Of a stretch of DNA of 35,765 nt, positions 7,453 to 15,453 are shown in pieces. The position numbers and the translations under genes were made by a program. The stretch's first letter is position 1. Each line of letters begins with the position of its first letter. Source of the DNA: Pseudobdellovibrionaceae bacterium (GTDB lineage: Bacteria > Bdellovibrionota > Bdellovibrionia > Bdellovibrionales > Bdellovibrionaceae); NCBI GenBank assembly GCA_019637895.1, contig JAHBUU010000012.1:1-35765 (forward strand). The letters run 5' to 3'. The notes under the pieces are model-generated. The model was not told where the DNA came from. It did not search any database and saw nothing but the letters and a program-made list of their open reading frames with translations.

Positions 7453-8345
7453 TCTTCCTTTCGTTTTGGTTCATCAATAATGAGATAGAATTCAGTGCCT
7501 TTTTTCACCTCGATGATATTGGGCGAGTTTTTCATTTCTTCGAGATAGACCTGGCTCTGATCAAGGGCAGCTTTGGATGCCCCCGCCAAAGCTGCGTCCC
7601 TCACGGAGCGCTTTTGATGACCAAAAAATGATGAGCCGCTTGTTTCCTGAAGAGCATCAGCCATTCCGCCAAGAACACCAAATCCTACCGCCATACCCAT
7701 CTTCTTGGTCCGCCGACCGACGACGGAGCCTTTAAGACCAAGAATTTTGTCGCCAACGTCGAACGCCTGACCTCGAATTGGAAAACTCTCACCACTGGGG
7801 AAAACCGCCTTTTGAAATTCCACGAAAAGCCGTTCTTCCGACGATTTTCCTCGGCCAAATAGTGTTGCGCCCTCCGGTAAAATAGGTTCGCCATCAACCG
7901 CAAGGGCGGAAACGAGTTTAGCTTTCACGATCCCATCCGTGGCACCACTAACCAAGACAGCCTTCGCCTCAGAACCAACGGGAATTTCACTTGAACGCCT
8001 AAGATTAAAAACCTTAATCCGACCCAAGGCCCCCGTTGCCACGCGCGGAATTCTGATTTGATTCACGGATTCCGTTCCGTCATAGATCGGGGCCGCAATC
8101 ACCGGCACATCTTGGCTTACTGTGGGAACGTCCATTTCTTTTCCACGCATGTCGGCGGCTTCCCTGTCGCCAGAAAAAAAGAACGTCAGCACAGCAAGAA
8201 TCGCGGCGAGAGGAAGGGCCAGGGCCTTCAGACGAGAAACGCTGACGGTTTCTTTGAGTCCGTTCCAGGTCTTAAAGTATGCTTCCTGCCCCCAGCGAAA
8301 AACCTTCCCCTCTTTCTCAATGTAGACCCTTGATTCTTCACTCAT
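7449..8345 (-). CDS. traB: TraB/VirB10-like channel scaffold protein
   Basis: A 298-residue protein with a short cytoplasmic start, one membrane span (about 39-58, ALALPLAAILAVLTFFFSG) and a periplasmic TrbI/VirB10 domain. Typical pieces are LPEGATLFGRGKSSEERLFV, a GQAFDVGDKILGLKGSV strand pair, and a glycine-rich AVGFGVLGGMADAL stretch that corresponds to the antenna/helix region. VirB10 spans both membranes and gates the channel. The start at ATG 8345 overlaps the TraK-like stop as ATGA; the longer frame to 8438 would run into that gene. The protein is short for the family, lacking a long proline-rich segment. Confidence 0.83.
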   Translation of the reverse strand: MSEESRVYIEKEGKVFRWGQEAYFKTWNGLKETVSVSRLKALALPLAAILAVLTFFFSGDREAADMRGKEMDVPTVSQDVPVIAAPIYDGTESVNQIRIPRVATGALGRIKVFNLRRSSEIPVGSEAKAVLVSGATDGIVKAKLVSALAVDGEPILPEGATLFGRGKSSEERLFVEFQKAVFPSGESFPIRGQAFDVGDKILGLKGSVVGRRTKKMGMAVGFGVLGGMADALQETSGSSFFGHQKRSVRDAALAGASKAALDQSQVYLEEMKNSPNIIEVKKGTEFYLIIDEPKRKEE

Positions 8346-8713
8346 GGGAATTTCACCTCGTATTGAGAGTCCTTCGGGTCCTTCACGATCAAGATGTCGT
8401 CGCCTTGACCGGAGACTGTGATAAGATCGAAGGCACATCGGCGGTTTTCAAGATAGACGATCACGTTTGTTCGACCAGACGTGTGCAGGGCACTGACGAG
8501 TAGATCGTTTTTGATTTGCTTAAAATCGAAAATCATTCTTCCCGGAACGACCTCTTTAGGCTTAAACGGAAAGTTGATGGTGGTGATCCGGCCATAGGCG
8601 ACCTTTACGGCCCTCGTATTTTTATCATCGCACGGAATGGCTTTTTCCTTTGCTACGCTCGTGAGCGCATAAAGAAGAAAAGCCAAAACGGCGACAAAGA
8701 GTAAATACCTCAT
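8342..8713 (-). CDS. traK: TraK/VirB9-like periplasmic protein, N-terminal domain only
   Basis: This 123-residue exported protein has an N-terminal hydrophobic signal (YLLFVAVLAFLLYALTSVA) and a single beta-rich domain. The pattern KVAYGRITTINFPFKP, LLVSALHTSGRTNVIVYLEN resembles the N-terminal domain of TraK and VirB9, which forms a ring around VirB10. The C-terminal domain that contacts VirB7 in full-length VirB9 is missing, so this is a half-length version. Placement between TraE-like and TraB-like genes reproduces the traE-traK-traB order of F-type operons. It starts in an ATGA overlap. Confidence 0.68.
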   Translation of the reverse strand: MRYLLFVAVLAFLLYALTSVAKEKAIPCDDKNTRAVKVAYGRITTINFPFKPKEVVPGRMIFDFKQIKNDLLVSALHTSGRTNVIVYLENRRCAFDLITVSGQGDDILIVKDPKDSQYEVKFP

Positions 8714-9255
8714 CGCTTGTCCTCCTTTTTCGATTCTGTGGGCGCCGCCAGCGCAAGCTTTAACCCATAGGGATTCAGCTCGGTGGGATCGACTTCTTCA
8801 AATGCGACTTTGACTACCGTCTTTAGAGCCGAGCGGATTTCTCCGACGGAGAGCACTCGATCAAATTCCACAAAGGCTTCTTCTTTTGTGACTTTGGCGC
8901 TACGGAAGACCACGCCTTGATAAAGCCCTCGCGCCTTCATTTCCTTTTGCTCAGCTTCTCGAAGTTCCATTTGCCGCTTTGAAAGAAACACGTCCGCGTT
9001 CACGGCACCCGAATCAAAGCGGGCAATCAGCATGAGACGGATGGCCTGCTGAATGTCCGCTTCGGAGCGAGCAAGCTTCGTCATCTGAACGATCTCCATG
9101 CCCCGGCTGGACCGTTCGACGACGACCGGGCTCTTATCGTGAAGAAAGAGGACGGCCATAGTTAAAAATAGAACGGCGAATCCCAGAATTTTCACCGCCG
9201 TTCTTAGAAATAAGTTCTCTTTGGTCAAAGAATCGACCGCCGATGAGAATTTCAT
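8710..9255 (-). CDS. traE: TraE/VirB8-like assembly protein
   Basis: A 181-residue protein with a short cytoplasmic leader (MKFSSAVDSLTKENLFLRTA), one membrane span (about 22-38) and a periplasmic domain of mixed helix and strand, as in TraE and VirB8 proteins. Segments such as KARGLYQGVVFRSAKVTKE and AFVEFDRVLSVGEI fit the strand part. Such proteins nucleate the inner-membrane complex. ATG 9255 is chosen because GGAGG lies 8 nt upstream; a TTG 15 nt earlier would sit on the ribosome site itself. Gene order with the TraK-like and TraB-like genes supports the call more than sequence identity does. Confidence 0.72.
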   Translation of the reverse strand: MKFSSAVDSLTKENLFLRTAVKILGFAVLFLTMAVLFLHDKSPVVVERSSRGMEIVQMTKLARSEADIQQAIRLMLIARFDSGAVNADVFLSKRQMELREAEQKEMKARGLYQGVVFRSAKVTKEEAFVEFDRVLSVGEIRSALKTVVKVAFEEVDPTELNPYGLKLALAAPTESKKEDKR

Positions 9256-9290
9256 CGTCAATACCTCCAAAAATGTTTTTTTATTTGTGA

Positions 9291-10211
9291 CTACTTGGGA
9301 TCGTCGGGTTTCTTCGGGTGGCTCTTGCCACTGGGCCGCTCTTTTTTCTCACCCAGTTCAGAGCGAATAAGCTTGTTACCGCTAGAAATTCCTTTTCCAA
9401 CGCCGCGTGCGGTGGCGAGTGATTTTGCTTTCGCCATACCCACTACACCAGTGGGCGTAAGTGCCGCAGCACCTAGGATGGTTCCACCTAGAGAAGCTGC
9501 CCCGGAGTGGAGACCGCCACGCACAAGCTTTCCCACCACGAGTGGCGTTACAATCACCGAAAAAGCCAAAAGCACGTTGAGCAAGATCGCAGTCAGAAAA
9601 TCTACGTCGTACTCAGGCTTGTTGACCTCGGAAAGCGCAAAGCTCCAAAGAAGTGCCGCAAGCACACTCCATGTAATTTTCCACAGGCTCACTTCAACGA
9701 GCGCCTGAAAAAGGCCCTTCGTGGCCGACGCGGTGGAGGGAAGAACAAACGCCGCAATCATTAAAGGCGAAAAAATATAAAGCAGCGTCCAAGTGAATAG
9801 ATACATGGTATCCGCCATGTAGACGCTGATATATAGGAGAAAGAACGTCAGATAGCTGATGATGAGCAGCACCGAATCTTTCACCGATACCCAGGACCAG
9901 GTAAGTGATCCGATCTTTTCTCCAAGCCTTGTAGTTACGAGTTTAAAATTGTGAAGCTCTCCCACTTGCGCCGCGAGTGAATCTGTCAAATCTGCAATCG
10001 CGTTCATAATTTCTGGCAGCGCCACGAGTAAGAATGCCGCGACCACAGCCCTTCCCACAAGATGCAGAAATTCTGGCACCGCGCCCATGGGCATCCGAAA
10101 ATAACTTAAGACCACGCCAAGAAGAAGGAGCGTTAAAACAATGCTGTAGAAGAGACCGGCAAACAGGGCGTGAATCTGCTTTGCCTCTCCAGCTAACCAT
10201 GACATATCCAT
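9291..10211 (-). CDS. VirB6/TrbL-like polytopic membrane protein
   Basis: This 306-residue protein has about six hydrophobic segments, among them LFAGLFYSIVLTLLLLGVVL, VAAFLLVALPEIM, a pair around residues 115-165, SVLAALLWSFAL and ILLNVLLAFSVIVTPLVVG. A glycine/alanine-rich region follows and the tail is basic and proline-rich. This is the usual picture of VirB6/TrbL proteins, which form the inner-membrane entry of type IV secretion channels. The position directly after the VirB5-like gene (2-nt gap) supports it, as virB5 and virB6 are often neighbours. It is identified by topology and order, since the family is poorly conserved. Confidence 0.72.
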   Translation of the reverse strand: MDMSWLAGEAKQIHALFAGLFYSIVLTLLLLGVVLSYFRMPMGAVPEFLHLVGRAVVAAFLLVALPEIMNAIADLTDSLAAQVGELHNFKLVTTRLGEKIGSLTWSWVSVKDSVLLIISYLTFFLLYISVYMADTMYLFTWTLLYIFSPLMIAAFVLPSTASATKGLFQALVEVSLWKITWSVLAALLWSFALSEVNKPEYDVDFLTAILLNVLLAFSVIVTPLVVGKLVRGGLHSGAASLGGTILGAAALTPTGVVGMAKAKSLATARGVGKGISSGNKLIRSELGEKKERPSGKSHPKKPDDPK

Positions 10212-10213
10212 AT

Positions 10214-10906
10214 TTAAAACCTCGGTGCCTGAAATTTTGCATCAAGCGATTGCATTTTGTTTTTAAGTTTTTCGCCCTCCTTTAGGTACTGTTCGGTCCT
10301 GTCCTTTTCCTGTTTGTTCTGAAGAGCGAGGGTTTGCGCCTGAAGTTTTAGTCCCTGGCCGGTGGCGCGGATTTGTTGGTTCATGACATGAATCATGACT
10401 CCAAGTGACTGCGCAGTGAGCTTGGCGGCACCACCGGGAGATACCGCGTGGGAATATGTTTTTATTTCTTCGCCTATGCGGTCGAGCCTCTGCGTATATT
10501 CATTTAGCTCATTGTTAAATGTGATGGCTTCGGCCACTGTCCGGTCAGTATTTCTCTGGACGGTCGCAACTCTTGAATCCACGGCCCGCCCGAATAAGCT
10601 CTCGATAGAGTTTACCGCCGCATCAATCTCACGAAGCTCGCGGTAAAGACCTGGGTCCACCCTTAGCCCGAGAGTCTCCGCCATCCGAAGAGAGTCATTG
10701 ATCCCCCGGTTAATGTCTTGGAGAAGTCCCAAGGTGTCGTTTCCGGATTGAAGGATCTCTCTAAGCTGGGCGAGCTGCTGAAGGGCATTCGCTAAAATCT
10801 GCGCCAAGATCGCGGCATCCGCCCCGAAAAGATCCGCCCGTGCCACTTGAGGCACGGGCAATAGTAGGCCAATCGCCATAAATGTGGCGCAAAGTCGCTT
10901 TCTCAT
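10214..10906 (-). CDS. VirB5/TrbJ-like exported pilus-associated protein
   Basis: A 230-residue protein starting at ATG 10906, 6 nt behind GGAGG; the frame extends further upstream into the VirB4 gene without a ribosome site. It carries a signal peptide (MRKRLCATFMAIGLLLPVPQ, cut near ARA). The mature protein is almost entirely helical with long coiled coils, such as QLAQLREILQSGNDTLGLLQ and a charged C-terminal helix with QEKDRTEQYLKEGEKLKNKM. VirB5/TrbJ proteins share this helical make-up and cap or help assemble the pilus. Position between VirB4-like and VirB6-like genes fits. Sequence alone would not decide. Confidence 0.68.
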   Translation of the reverse strand: MRKRLCATFMAIGLLLPVPQVARADLFGADAAILAQILANALQQLAQLREILQSGNDTLGLLQDINRGINDSLRMAETLGLRVDPGLYRELREIDAAVNSIESLFGRAVDSRVATVQRNTDRTVAEAITFNNELNEYTQRLDRIGEEIKTYSHAVSPGGAAKLTAQSLGVMIHVMNQQIRATGQGLKLQAQTLALQNKQEKDRTEQYLKEGEKLKNKMQSLDAKFQAPRF

Positions 10907-10919
10907 GTTTCCTCCAATT

Positions 10920-13319
10920 TTAGGCGGATGCCCCACGCGGGAATTCCCGCGCAAGGTTCTCCAGAATTTCCGCGTCGGGAAGTTCTGGATTTCTATTTCG
11001 AGCCTCCTCAAAGGCTTTAAGATCAGCGGGGTCCGTTGTGGCAAGCCAGTATTCAAGAGGCGTACTTTCAACCACGACCACCTGCTTGTCGTCGCCTGCA
11101 ATCAAGAAGGCCTCCGAAAAATATCCCTTTTTCGACGTAACGCTTTCGACAAGACGGGTTTCTCGCTCATTCAAAAGCAGCGTCTCTTTGAGTGAAGGCA
11201 AGTTTCCGCCGGTCTGCTTTAAGATCCATTTCACTGACGAGTTCGGAAGAATAGCGGACGCAATCTTGGATTTCGCGAAGTCATCCATCGTTTGAGAAAT
11301 CGCAATTGCGGATGCGCGATATTTACGAAAGGTGCGGAACACTTCGGCGATAAACCGTGAGCCCGCGCCGCTTTCGATCAATTTCCAACATTCGTCAAAC
11401 ACTACAAACTTTTGACTGATCCGATCCCGCTGCACTTCTCTCCAGATTAGATCCGTGATGAGAAAAAGGCAGACGGCCTGTAGTTCAGGAAGCGACTCCA
11501 GTCCCTTCAAATCAAAACAGACAATGGGACTCGTAAGAGCCAGATTCGAACGGCGATCCACAAATTTTCCAAAAGGCGAGTCCCCAACCCATGGCCCCAA
11601 GATTTTTCCCATTCGCATTAGGGCGGGCTCCGCATTGTTAAGAAGCTTCTCACGCAGGTGAGATAATTTCGGCTCCTTTTCGTCGCGAAGAATATCCTTA
11701 ATGGCCTGCTCGATCTCCGAACGCTCAAGCTTCCCAATCCCGCTGGCCTCGTCCTCTTTCGTCATTAGCTCCACAAGTGAAGTCATGAACTTGATTTTTT
11801 GGTCCACCGCTTCTTGGCTTGAATCAGATAGATCAAAAGGGTTAAGCGAAATATCGCTATCTGCTCCTAGCGCCACATACTGGCCGCCTAAGTTCTCCGT
11901 CATTTTCTTATAGCTGCCACCAATATCGATAATGAAAACCTTTGGATTCTCCTTCATGAGCTGCGCAATAAGGACGTTCGTCAAAAACGATTTCCCGGCA
12001 CCCGAGCCACCACTAACGATCTGATTAAAGTTGGTGAGCTTCGGACTGAAGGGATCGAAGCCTAAAAGTGATCCCCGGCGATTCCTTAAGATCACTCTTG
12101 GATTGTCGTGTCCCGACCAGTCTCCATAGATTGGCAAGAAATCTGCGAGCACACTCGTATTCATCCGACGACTGCGTTCTTTGGCACGGGCATTGGGCAG
12201 TGAAAACTCCAGGAACATCGGCCCCGCAGCCAAACTTTCAACCATTCCTTCCGCGCCAGAGAGTTCTCGGAATAGTTGCAGGACGGCGGCCACCTGGTTT
12301 TCAAGTTCTTCCTCGTTCTCATGTCGCAAAACAACATTGAGTGCTACAGAAAAAATCTTTTCCTGCCCCGACACGCGCCCAGAGAGAAGAGCCTCAATAT
12401 CTTTGAGCTTTGCCTCGCTCTCTAGGTCCGACACGCCCTTTTTCCCGGCATACATGGCGTAGGCAATGCGCCGCTGAGTTTCAAGTGTCAGGGTTTCTCT
12501 TTCCTGATCGAGCACTTCAACGGAAAGATGCAGACGGGAATCAAAGAGAAGATCCCTTAGCTTTTCGCTCATCGCTGAAAACGTATGCTCTGGCATGATT
12601 TTCAGCGACAGGACCCGGTGATGAACACGGCCAAGGGCAAATCCTTTAAGCGACATCACCATGTCACTTAAGATCAGATCGTCTCGAATGTCTTCGCGGT
12701 TGAAGTTCATGCCTTCGAGCGGATATAGAGGGTTCCATTGGTCAAACAGGAGCGCAAAAGCAGAATCCTCCTGGATTTCAATGGAGGTGATACCAAGGGT
12801 TTCAAATCCGTGGCGCACCTGTTCCACCAACTGTGAAAACGAACGAAGCTCTGGCTCAATGGTGTCGCGGGTAAAATCCGCCTCTTCGTGGTTGTTCTTT
12901 TTCCAGAAGGAAAATACTGATTTTTTCTTAGCGATAGCCTTTTTAAAGGGCCTGCGCAAAACTACATACATAGATTGGGACGGAGCCATTCCGCTGTTAT
13001 CAAGTTCTTGCAGACGGCGAACGCGGTCAGCGAGCATTTTTTCAATCAGAGGTTCTTGCGCCTCTGAAAGAGCGGTATGATTTTGGATTAGGCTAGCTCC
13101 GCCTTTTTCGATCATCTGCACAAACTGAAGCGAAAGACCGGCGGGAAGCCCATTCAAAAAGTCAGCAGCTACTTGGTGGAGGGTGTTAAGCTCCTCATCT
13201 GTCGCGCAGGAAATATCTCTTGGGGTTATTTTCAAGATGGCGCCAAGGGACATGTCTTTGAAGATGAAGCGTCCCTCCTCAAAGCCCCACACATCTAGTT
13301 TTTCAGCGAGTGAAGACAT
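10920..13319 (-). CDS. traC: VirB4/TraC-type ATPase of the type IV secretion system
   Basis: A 799-residue AAA+ ATPase that energises pilus assembly and substrate transfer on the inner membrane. The N-terminal half (about 1-400) is the family-specific domain. The motor domain has Walker A SGGSGAGKSF (436-445), then VFIIDIGGSYKKM, and Walker B KFVVFDECWKLI (637-648), followed by FRKYRASAIAISQTMDDF. The WKLI context and the run of motifs match TraC of F-type systems well. It starts one base after the VirB3/TraL-like stop and is followed after 13 nt by the VirB5-like gene. It is full length for the family. Confidence 0.95.
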   Translation of the reverse strand: MSSLAEKLDVWGFEEGRFIFKDMSLGAILKITPRDISCATDEELNTLHQVAADFLNGLPAGLSLQFVQMIEKGGASLIQNHTALSEAQEPLIEKMLADRVRRLQELDNSGMAPSQSMYVVLRRPFKKAIAKKKSVFSFWKKNNHEEADFTRDTIEPELRSFSQLVEQVRHGFETLGITSIEIQEDSAFALLFDQWNPLYPLEGMNFNREDIRDDLILSDMVMSLKGFALGRVHHRVLSLKIMPEHTFSAMSEKLRDLLFDSRLHLSVEVLDQERETLTLETQRRIAYAMYAGKKGVSDLESEAKLKDIEALLSGRVSGQEKIFSVALNVVLRHENEEELENQVAAVLQLFRELSGAEGMVESLAAGPMFLEFSLPNARAKERSRRMNTSVLADFLPIYGDWSGHDNPRVILRNRRGSLLGFDPFSPKLTNFNQIVSGGSGAGKSFLTNVLIAQLMKENPKVFIIDIGGSYKKMTENLGGQYVALGADSDISLNPFDLSDSSQEAVDQKIKFMTSLVELMTKEDEASGIGKLERSEIEQAIKDILRDEKEPKLSHLREKLLNNAEPALMRMGKILGPWVGDSPFGKFVDRRSNLALTSPIVCFDLKGLESLPELQAVCLFLITDLIWREVQRDRISQKFVVFDECWKLIESGAGSRFIAEVFRTFRKYRASAIAISQTMDDFAKSKIASAILPNSSVKWILKQTGGNLPSLKETLLLNERETRLVESVTSKKGYFSEAFLIAGDDKQVVVVESTPLEYWLATTDPADLKAFEEARNRNPELPDAEILENLAREFPRGASA

Positions 13320-13631
13320 CTATTTTCCTTTCCGTATAAATCGACGGCGCGGTGGCGCCAGCGAAAACGCGCTTAAAACACCGGGCGAAAATTGAAATTT
13401 GAGCCAGTGGGCAAGAAAGTTGTCGGGCTTTCCGGCTTTGACGAGTCTCAAGAAGACCCCAAGGGCCAATGCTGGCCCCCAGGTGAATAAAAATTTGTAG
13501 GGAAGCTTTCCGAAAAGAAGGTTTAAAACTGCGAGGGCCGCAAAAACCAGGAATAGATCCAGAATCTCGAATCCAAACACCAAGGTCTTTTTTTCCAAGC
13601 ATCGGTAAACTTCCGAAGTCTTTAGCGCCAT
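13320..13631 (-). CDS. traL: VirB3/TraL-like small membrane protein
   Basis: This 103-residue protein has a polar start and two adjacent hydrophobic segments, ILDLFLVFAALAVLNLLFG and FLFTWGPALALGVFLRLV. It ends with a basic tail rich in arginine (PPRRRFIRKGK). This is the usual form of VirB3/TraL, which sits in the inner membrane beside VirB4 and is almost always encoded just upstream of it, as here. The RBS is AGGAGG within the 12-nt gap after the pilin gene. Confidence 0.8.
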   Translation of the reverse strand: MALKTSEVYRCLEKKTLVFGFEILDLFLVFAALAVLNLLFGKLPYKFLFTWGPALALGVFLRLVKAGKPDNFLAHWLKFQFSPGVLSAFSLAPPRRRFIRKGK

Positions 13632-13643
13632 GCAAATCCTCCT

Positions 13644-13967
13644 TTAGTGAATAAGACTGCGGATCAAGGACACGATGCTTTCTGCACCAAAGCCGACTAT
13701 GGCCCCGACCACCGCGTAAAAGAGATGCTGGCGAGCATTGGTATGGCCCATCACAAAGCTCATCCCTGCGATACATAGGCCGCAAATCGCAGCGAGCGGA
13801 AGAAGTGTGCCGACAAGCTTTGCCTGAACCGCTTGAAGGGAGCTTTCCACACTACCAAAGGCGATGGCTGGGACTATGAGACACACCATCGGCACCAGCA
13901 TTATGCTCGCGAATTTCACGCTCTGACGGACGGCCTTTTTTTCGTTCAAGAATTTGGAAATCTTCAT
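13644..13967 (-). CDS. VirB2/TrbC-type pilin
   Basis: A 107-residue precursor with a long leader (about 1-37) that ends in a signal-peptidase-like AFGS site, followed by two hydrophobic helices joined by a short loop: LVGTLLPLAAICGLCIAGMSF and FYAVVGAIVGFGAESIVSLI. This matches VirB2/TrbC prepilins, which are processed to about 70 residues and polymerise into the conjugative pilus. The start ATG 13967 has AGGAG 8 nt upstream. Location directly ahead of VirB3-like and VirB4-like genes is the classic order. Confidence 0.85.
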   Translation of the reverse strand: MKISKFLNEKKAVRQSVKFASIMLVPMVCLIVPAIAFGSVESSLQAVQAKLVGTLLPLAAICGLCIAGMSFVMGHTNARQHLFYAVVGAIVGFGAESIVSLIRSLIH

Positions 13968-14033
13968 ATGTGTACTCCTGCTTAGGTTTTAAATTTTTGA
14001 TCAGTTTTTTTGCGGCGTTCTTAGCGGATTGAA

Positions 14034-14399
14034 TCAGTCCCATGACTCACCCTCTTCTGCGCCGTCGTCGAATTTGGATTCATCAAAATCGTCGTCCTCG
14101 AATTCCTCACCGGGGAATTCGTCTTCACCCTCAAGGTCGTCCATGATTTCTTCGTAGTATTCTTCGAGATCCGAATCCTCTTTGGTGGCAGTGGGAATCA
14201 AATCCCAGATTTCTTCCATTTGGCTGAGCATCTTGAAAGCAAGCTCTTCGCCGGAGTAACTGGTCCGACCGTCAATATCTTCTTCAAGAAGTCGGCGAAG
14301 GCGGTCCATCGAGGAATCAAGTTCAACATCGCCCTCGTCGTTTGGGATCAGGTCGAAAAATTCTTCCACCTTTTCGAGTAATTCTTCGTTTAAGCGCAT
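14034..14399 (-). CDS. Very acidic small protein encoded with the sigma-like regulator
   Basis: A 121-residue protein with a strikingly negative composition, especially after residue 80 (EEYYEEIMDDLEGEDEFPGE, then further D/E runs to the end). It has two similar-looking segments: LLEKVEEFFDLIPNDEG near the start and MLSQMEEIWDLIPTATKED in the middle, an internal repeat with a shared (E)F/IWDLIP core. Its ATG lies inside the last codons of the preceding regulator gene (10-nt overlap), so translation is coupled. I do not recognise the family. Acidic partners of regulators can act as DNA mimics or as inhibitors of HTH proteins; that is only a suggestion from charge and coupling. Confidence 0.75.
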   Translation of the reverse strand: MRLNEELLEKVEEFFDLIPNDEGDVELDSSMDRLRRLLEEDIDGRTSYSGEELAFKMLSQMEEIWDLIPTATKEDSDLEEYYEEIMDDLEGEDEFPGEEFEDDDFDESKFDDGAEEGESWD

Positions 14400-15178
14400 G
14401 ACGGCCCCTCTCCCGGCGCAAAGCCGATTTCGTGATGAACAACTTTTCTTTTGAGTTTTGAGATCGCGGCTTCAATGACTTGCTCAATGAGGTTCACGCC
14501 GGATCTAAGTTCACGGGCAATTTCCGAGACGGAGTAATCACACCAAAAGCGCAGGTATAAAATCCGCTGCTCTCGGTCTGAAAGCTCTCCCATCGCCATT
14601 TTCAAACCTGAGTGGCTGATCTTGGCGAATTCCTCTTTGTACTGACTCGGGTCGTACACTTTGTCCTCCCTTATTGAAAAAGAGAGGGGCTGTGCCCAAA
14701 ATGACTGGATGTTCGATTCGTCGGAATCCACCCCTCTCATAAGTCGGCGGGTGTCCGGATTTTCCCCGTCCTGTCCCCGCCGAAGGCGCAGAAGAGCCCT
14801 GTTTTTCAGATCGTGGACGGTGCTCTTCGCTGTTTTCTCAATGGCTGCGATTTCCCGGACGGTTCGCCCATCAAAAAAAACATGGCGGAGCACGTTGGCT
14901 TCCCCCACCGGAATGGACTGAAGAAGTTGTTCGCACTGATTCCGTTTGCCTGGATCTGTATTGTGGTCGAGCTGTTGGAAGATGGACCCGGTCATATCCT
15001 CCGTTTTCTTTTCGTAGACGGCGGGACATACGAGCGCATCTCGCCGAGGTGACTGATACCAATTGAGATAGCTCTCCCATGTAGCTTGGTCCCAGCTCGT
15101 GCAGATTTCTTTCAACTCTGCGGTTGGAATTTCGACGCCGGTCGGTGTGAGCCAGGGTCTTGGTTTCTTGGTTCGCAT
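14390..15178 (-). CDS. Regulator with two sigma-70 region-4-like HTH domains
   Basis: This 262-residue protein is the first gene of the transfer operon, with AGGAGG 5 nt before ATG 15178. Two separate segments look like sigma-70 region 4: about residues 85-134 (SIPVGEANVLRHVFFDGRTV, REIAAIEKTAKSTVHDLKNR) and about 195-246 (MGELSDREQRILYLRFWCDY, SVSEIARELRSGVNLIEQVI). No region 2 core-binding part is visible, so it is unlikely to be a working sigma factor. The N-terminal 80 residues are unrecognised. I infer a DNA-binding regulator of the operon it heads. Two region-4 domains in tandem in one short protein is unusual. Confidence 0.75.
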   Translation of the reverse strand: MRTKKPRPWLTPTGVEIPTAELKEICTSWDQATWESYLNWYQSPRRDALVCPAVYEKKTEDMTGSIFQQLDHNTDPGKRNQCEQLLQSIPVGEANVLRHVFFDGRTVREIAAIEKTAKSTVHDLKNRALLRLRRGQDGENPDTRRLMRGVDSDESNIQSFWAQPLSFSIREDKVYDPSQYKEEFAKISHSGLKMAMGELSDREQRILYLRFWCDYSVSEIARELRSGVNLIEQVIEAAISKLKRKVVHHEIGFAPGEGPSCA

Positions 15179-15244
15179 TTTTTCCTCCTCGCACGCGGAG
15201 GTTGTTTAAAGTGCCGCGTGCGGGAGGCGGTGATGCGAGGAATG

Positions 15245-15260
15245 GCCCGACTCGTGCCAG
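15245..15260 (-). promoter_or_regulatory. Candidate sigma-54 (-24/-12) promoter of the transfer operon
   Basis: Read on the minus strand the site is CTGGCACGAGTCGGGC. The -24 part matches the consensus YTGGCACG exactly; the -12 part has the essential GC at the exact spacing (GG-N10-GC) though GGGC replaces TTGC. The start would fall near 15233, leaving a 55-nt leader with AGGAGG before the gene at 15178. The same element encodes a sigma-54 activator, and inverted repeats sit upstream at enhancer distance. Confidence 0.55.
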
Positions 15261-15310
15261 GCGAGTTAAGCCTATGATATTGAAAATGAAATTGTTGGTT
15301 TTTAGGCAAA

Positions 15311-15416
15311 TCCCAGAAATGGGAAATCCATGGGAGAAATCCCATTTATGGGAAGGGAATTGGATTGGTAAATAAATTTATATGGTTAGCGAATCCCACT
15401 TTTGGGATCGCTGGGA
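15311..15416. promoter_or_regulatory. Cluster of TCCCA-N4-TGGGA inverted repeats, probable activator sites
   Basis: Three copies of the 14-bp palindrome TCCCA-N4-TGGGA occur at 15311-15324, 15340-15353 and 15394-15407. A compact TCCATGGGA sits at 15327-15335 and a half-site TGGGA at 15412-15416. Centres lie about 85, 114 and 168 bp upstream of the predicted sigma-54 start, the usual range for enhancer sites bound by NtrC-type activators. I saw no further full copy in this window. Confidence 0.72.
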
Positions 15417-15453
15417 AGGCGGAGGGATTATCGGCGGCTCATGCTGGAGCCAG

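Noticed and set aside
13852..14043. 63-aa frame beginning MGLIQSAKNAAKKLIKNL, coupled to the acidic gene
   Set aside because: It overlaps the pilin gene out of frame by 116 nt, so its second half is forced by pilin coding. The first 25 codons are attractive and could be a short leader, but not enough to call a gene.
15311..15416. CRISPR-like or iteron array
   Set aside because: The units are short palindromes with unequal spacing and no spacers of constant length; activator sites explain them better. No CRISPR array was seen anywhere.
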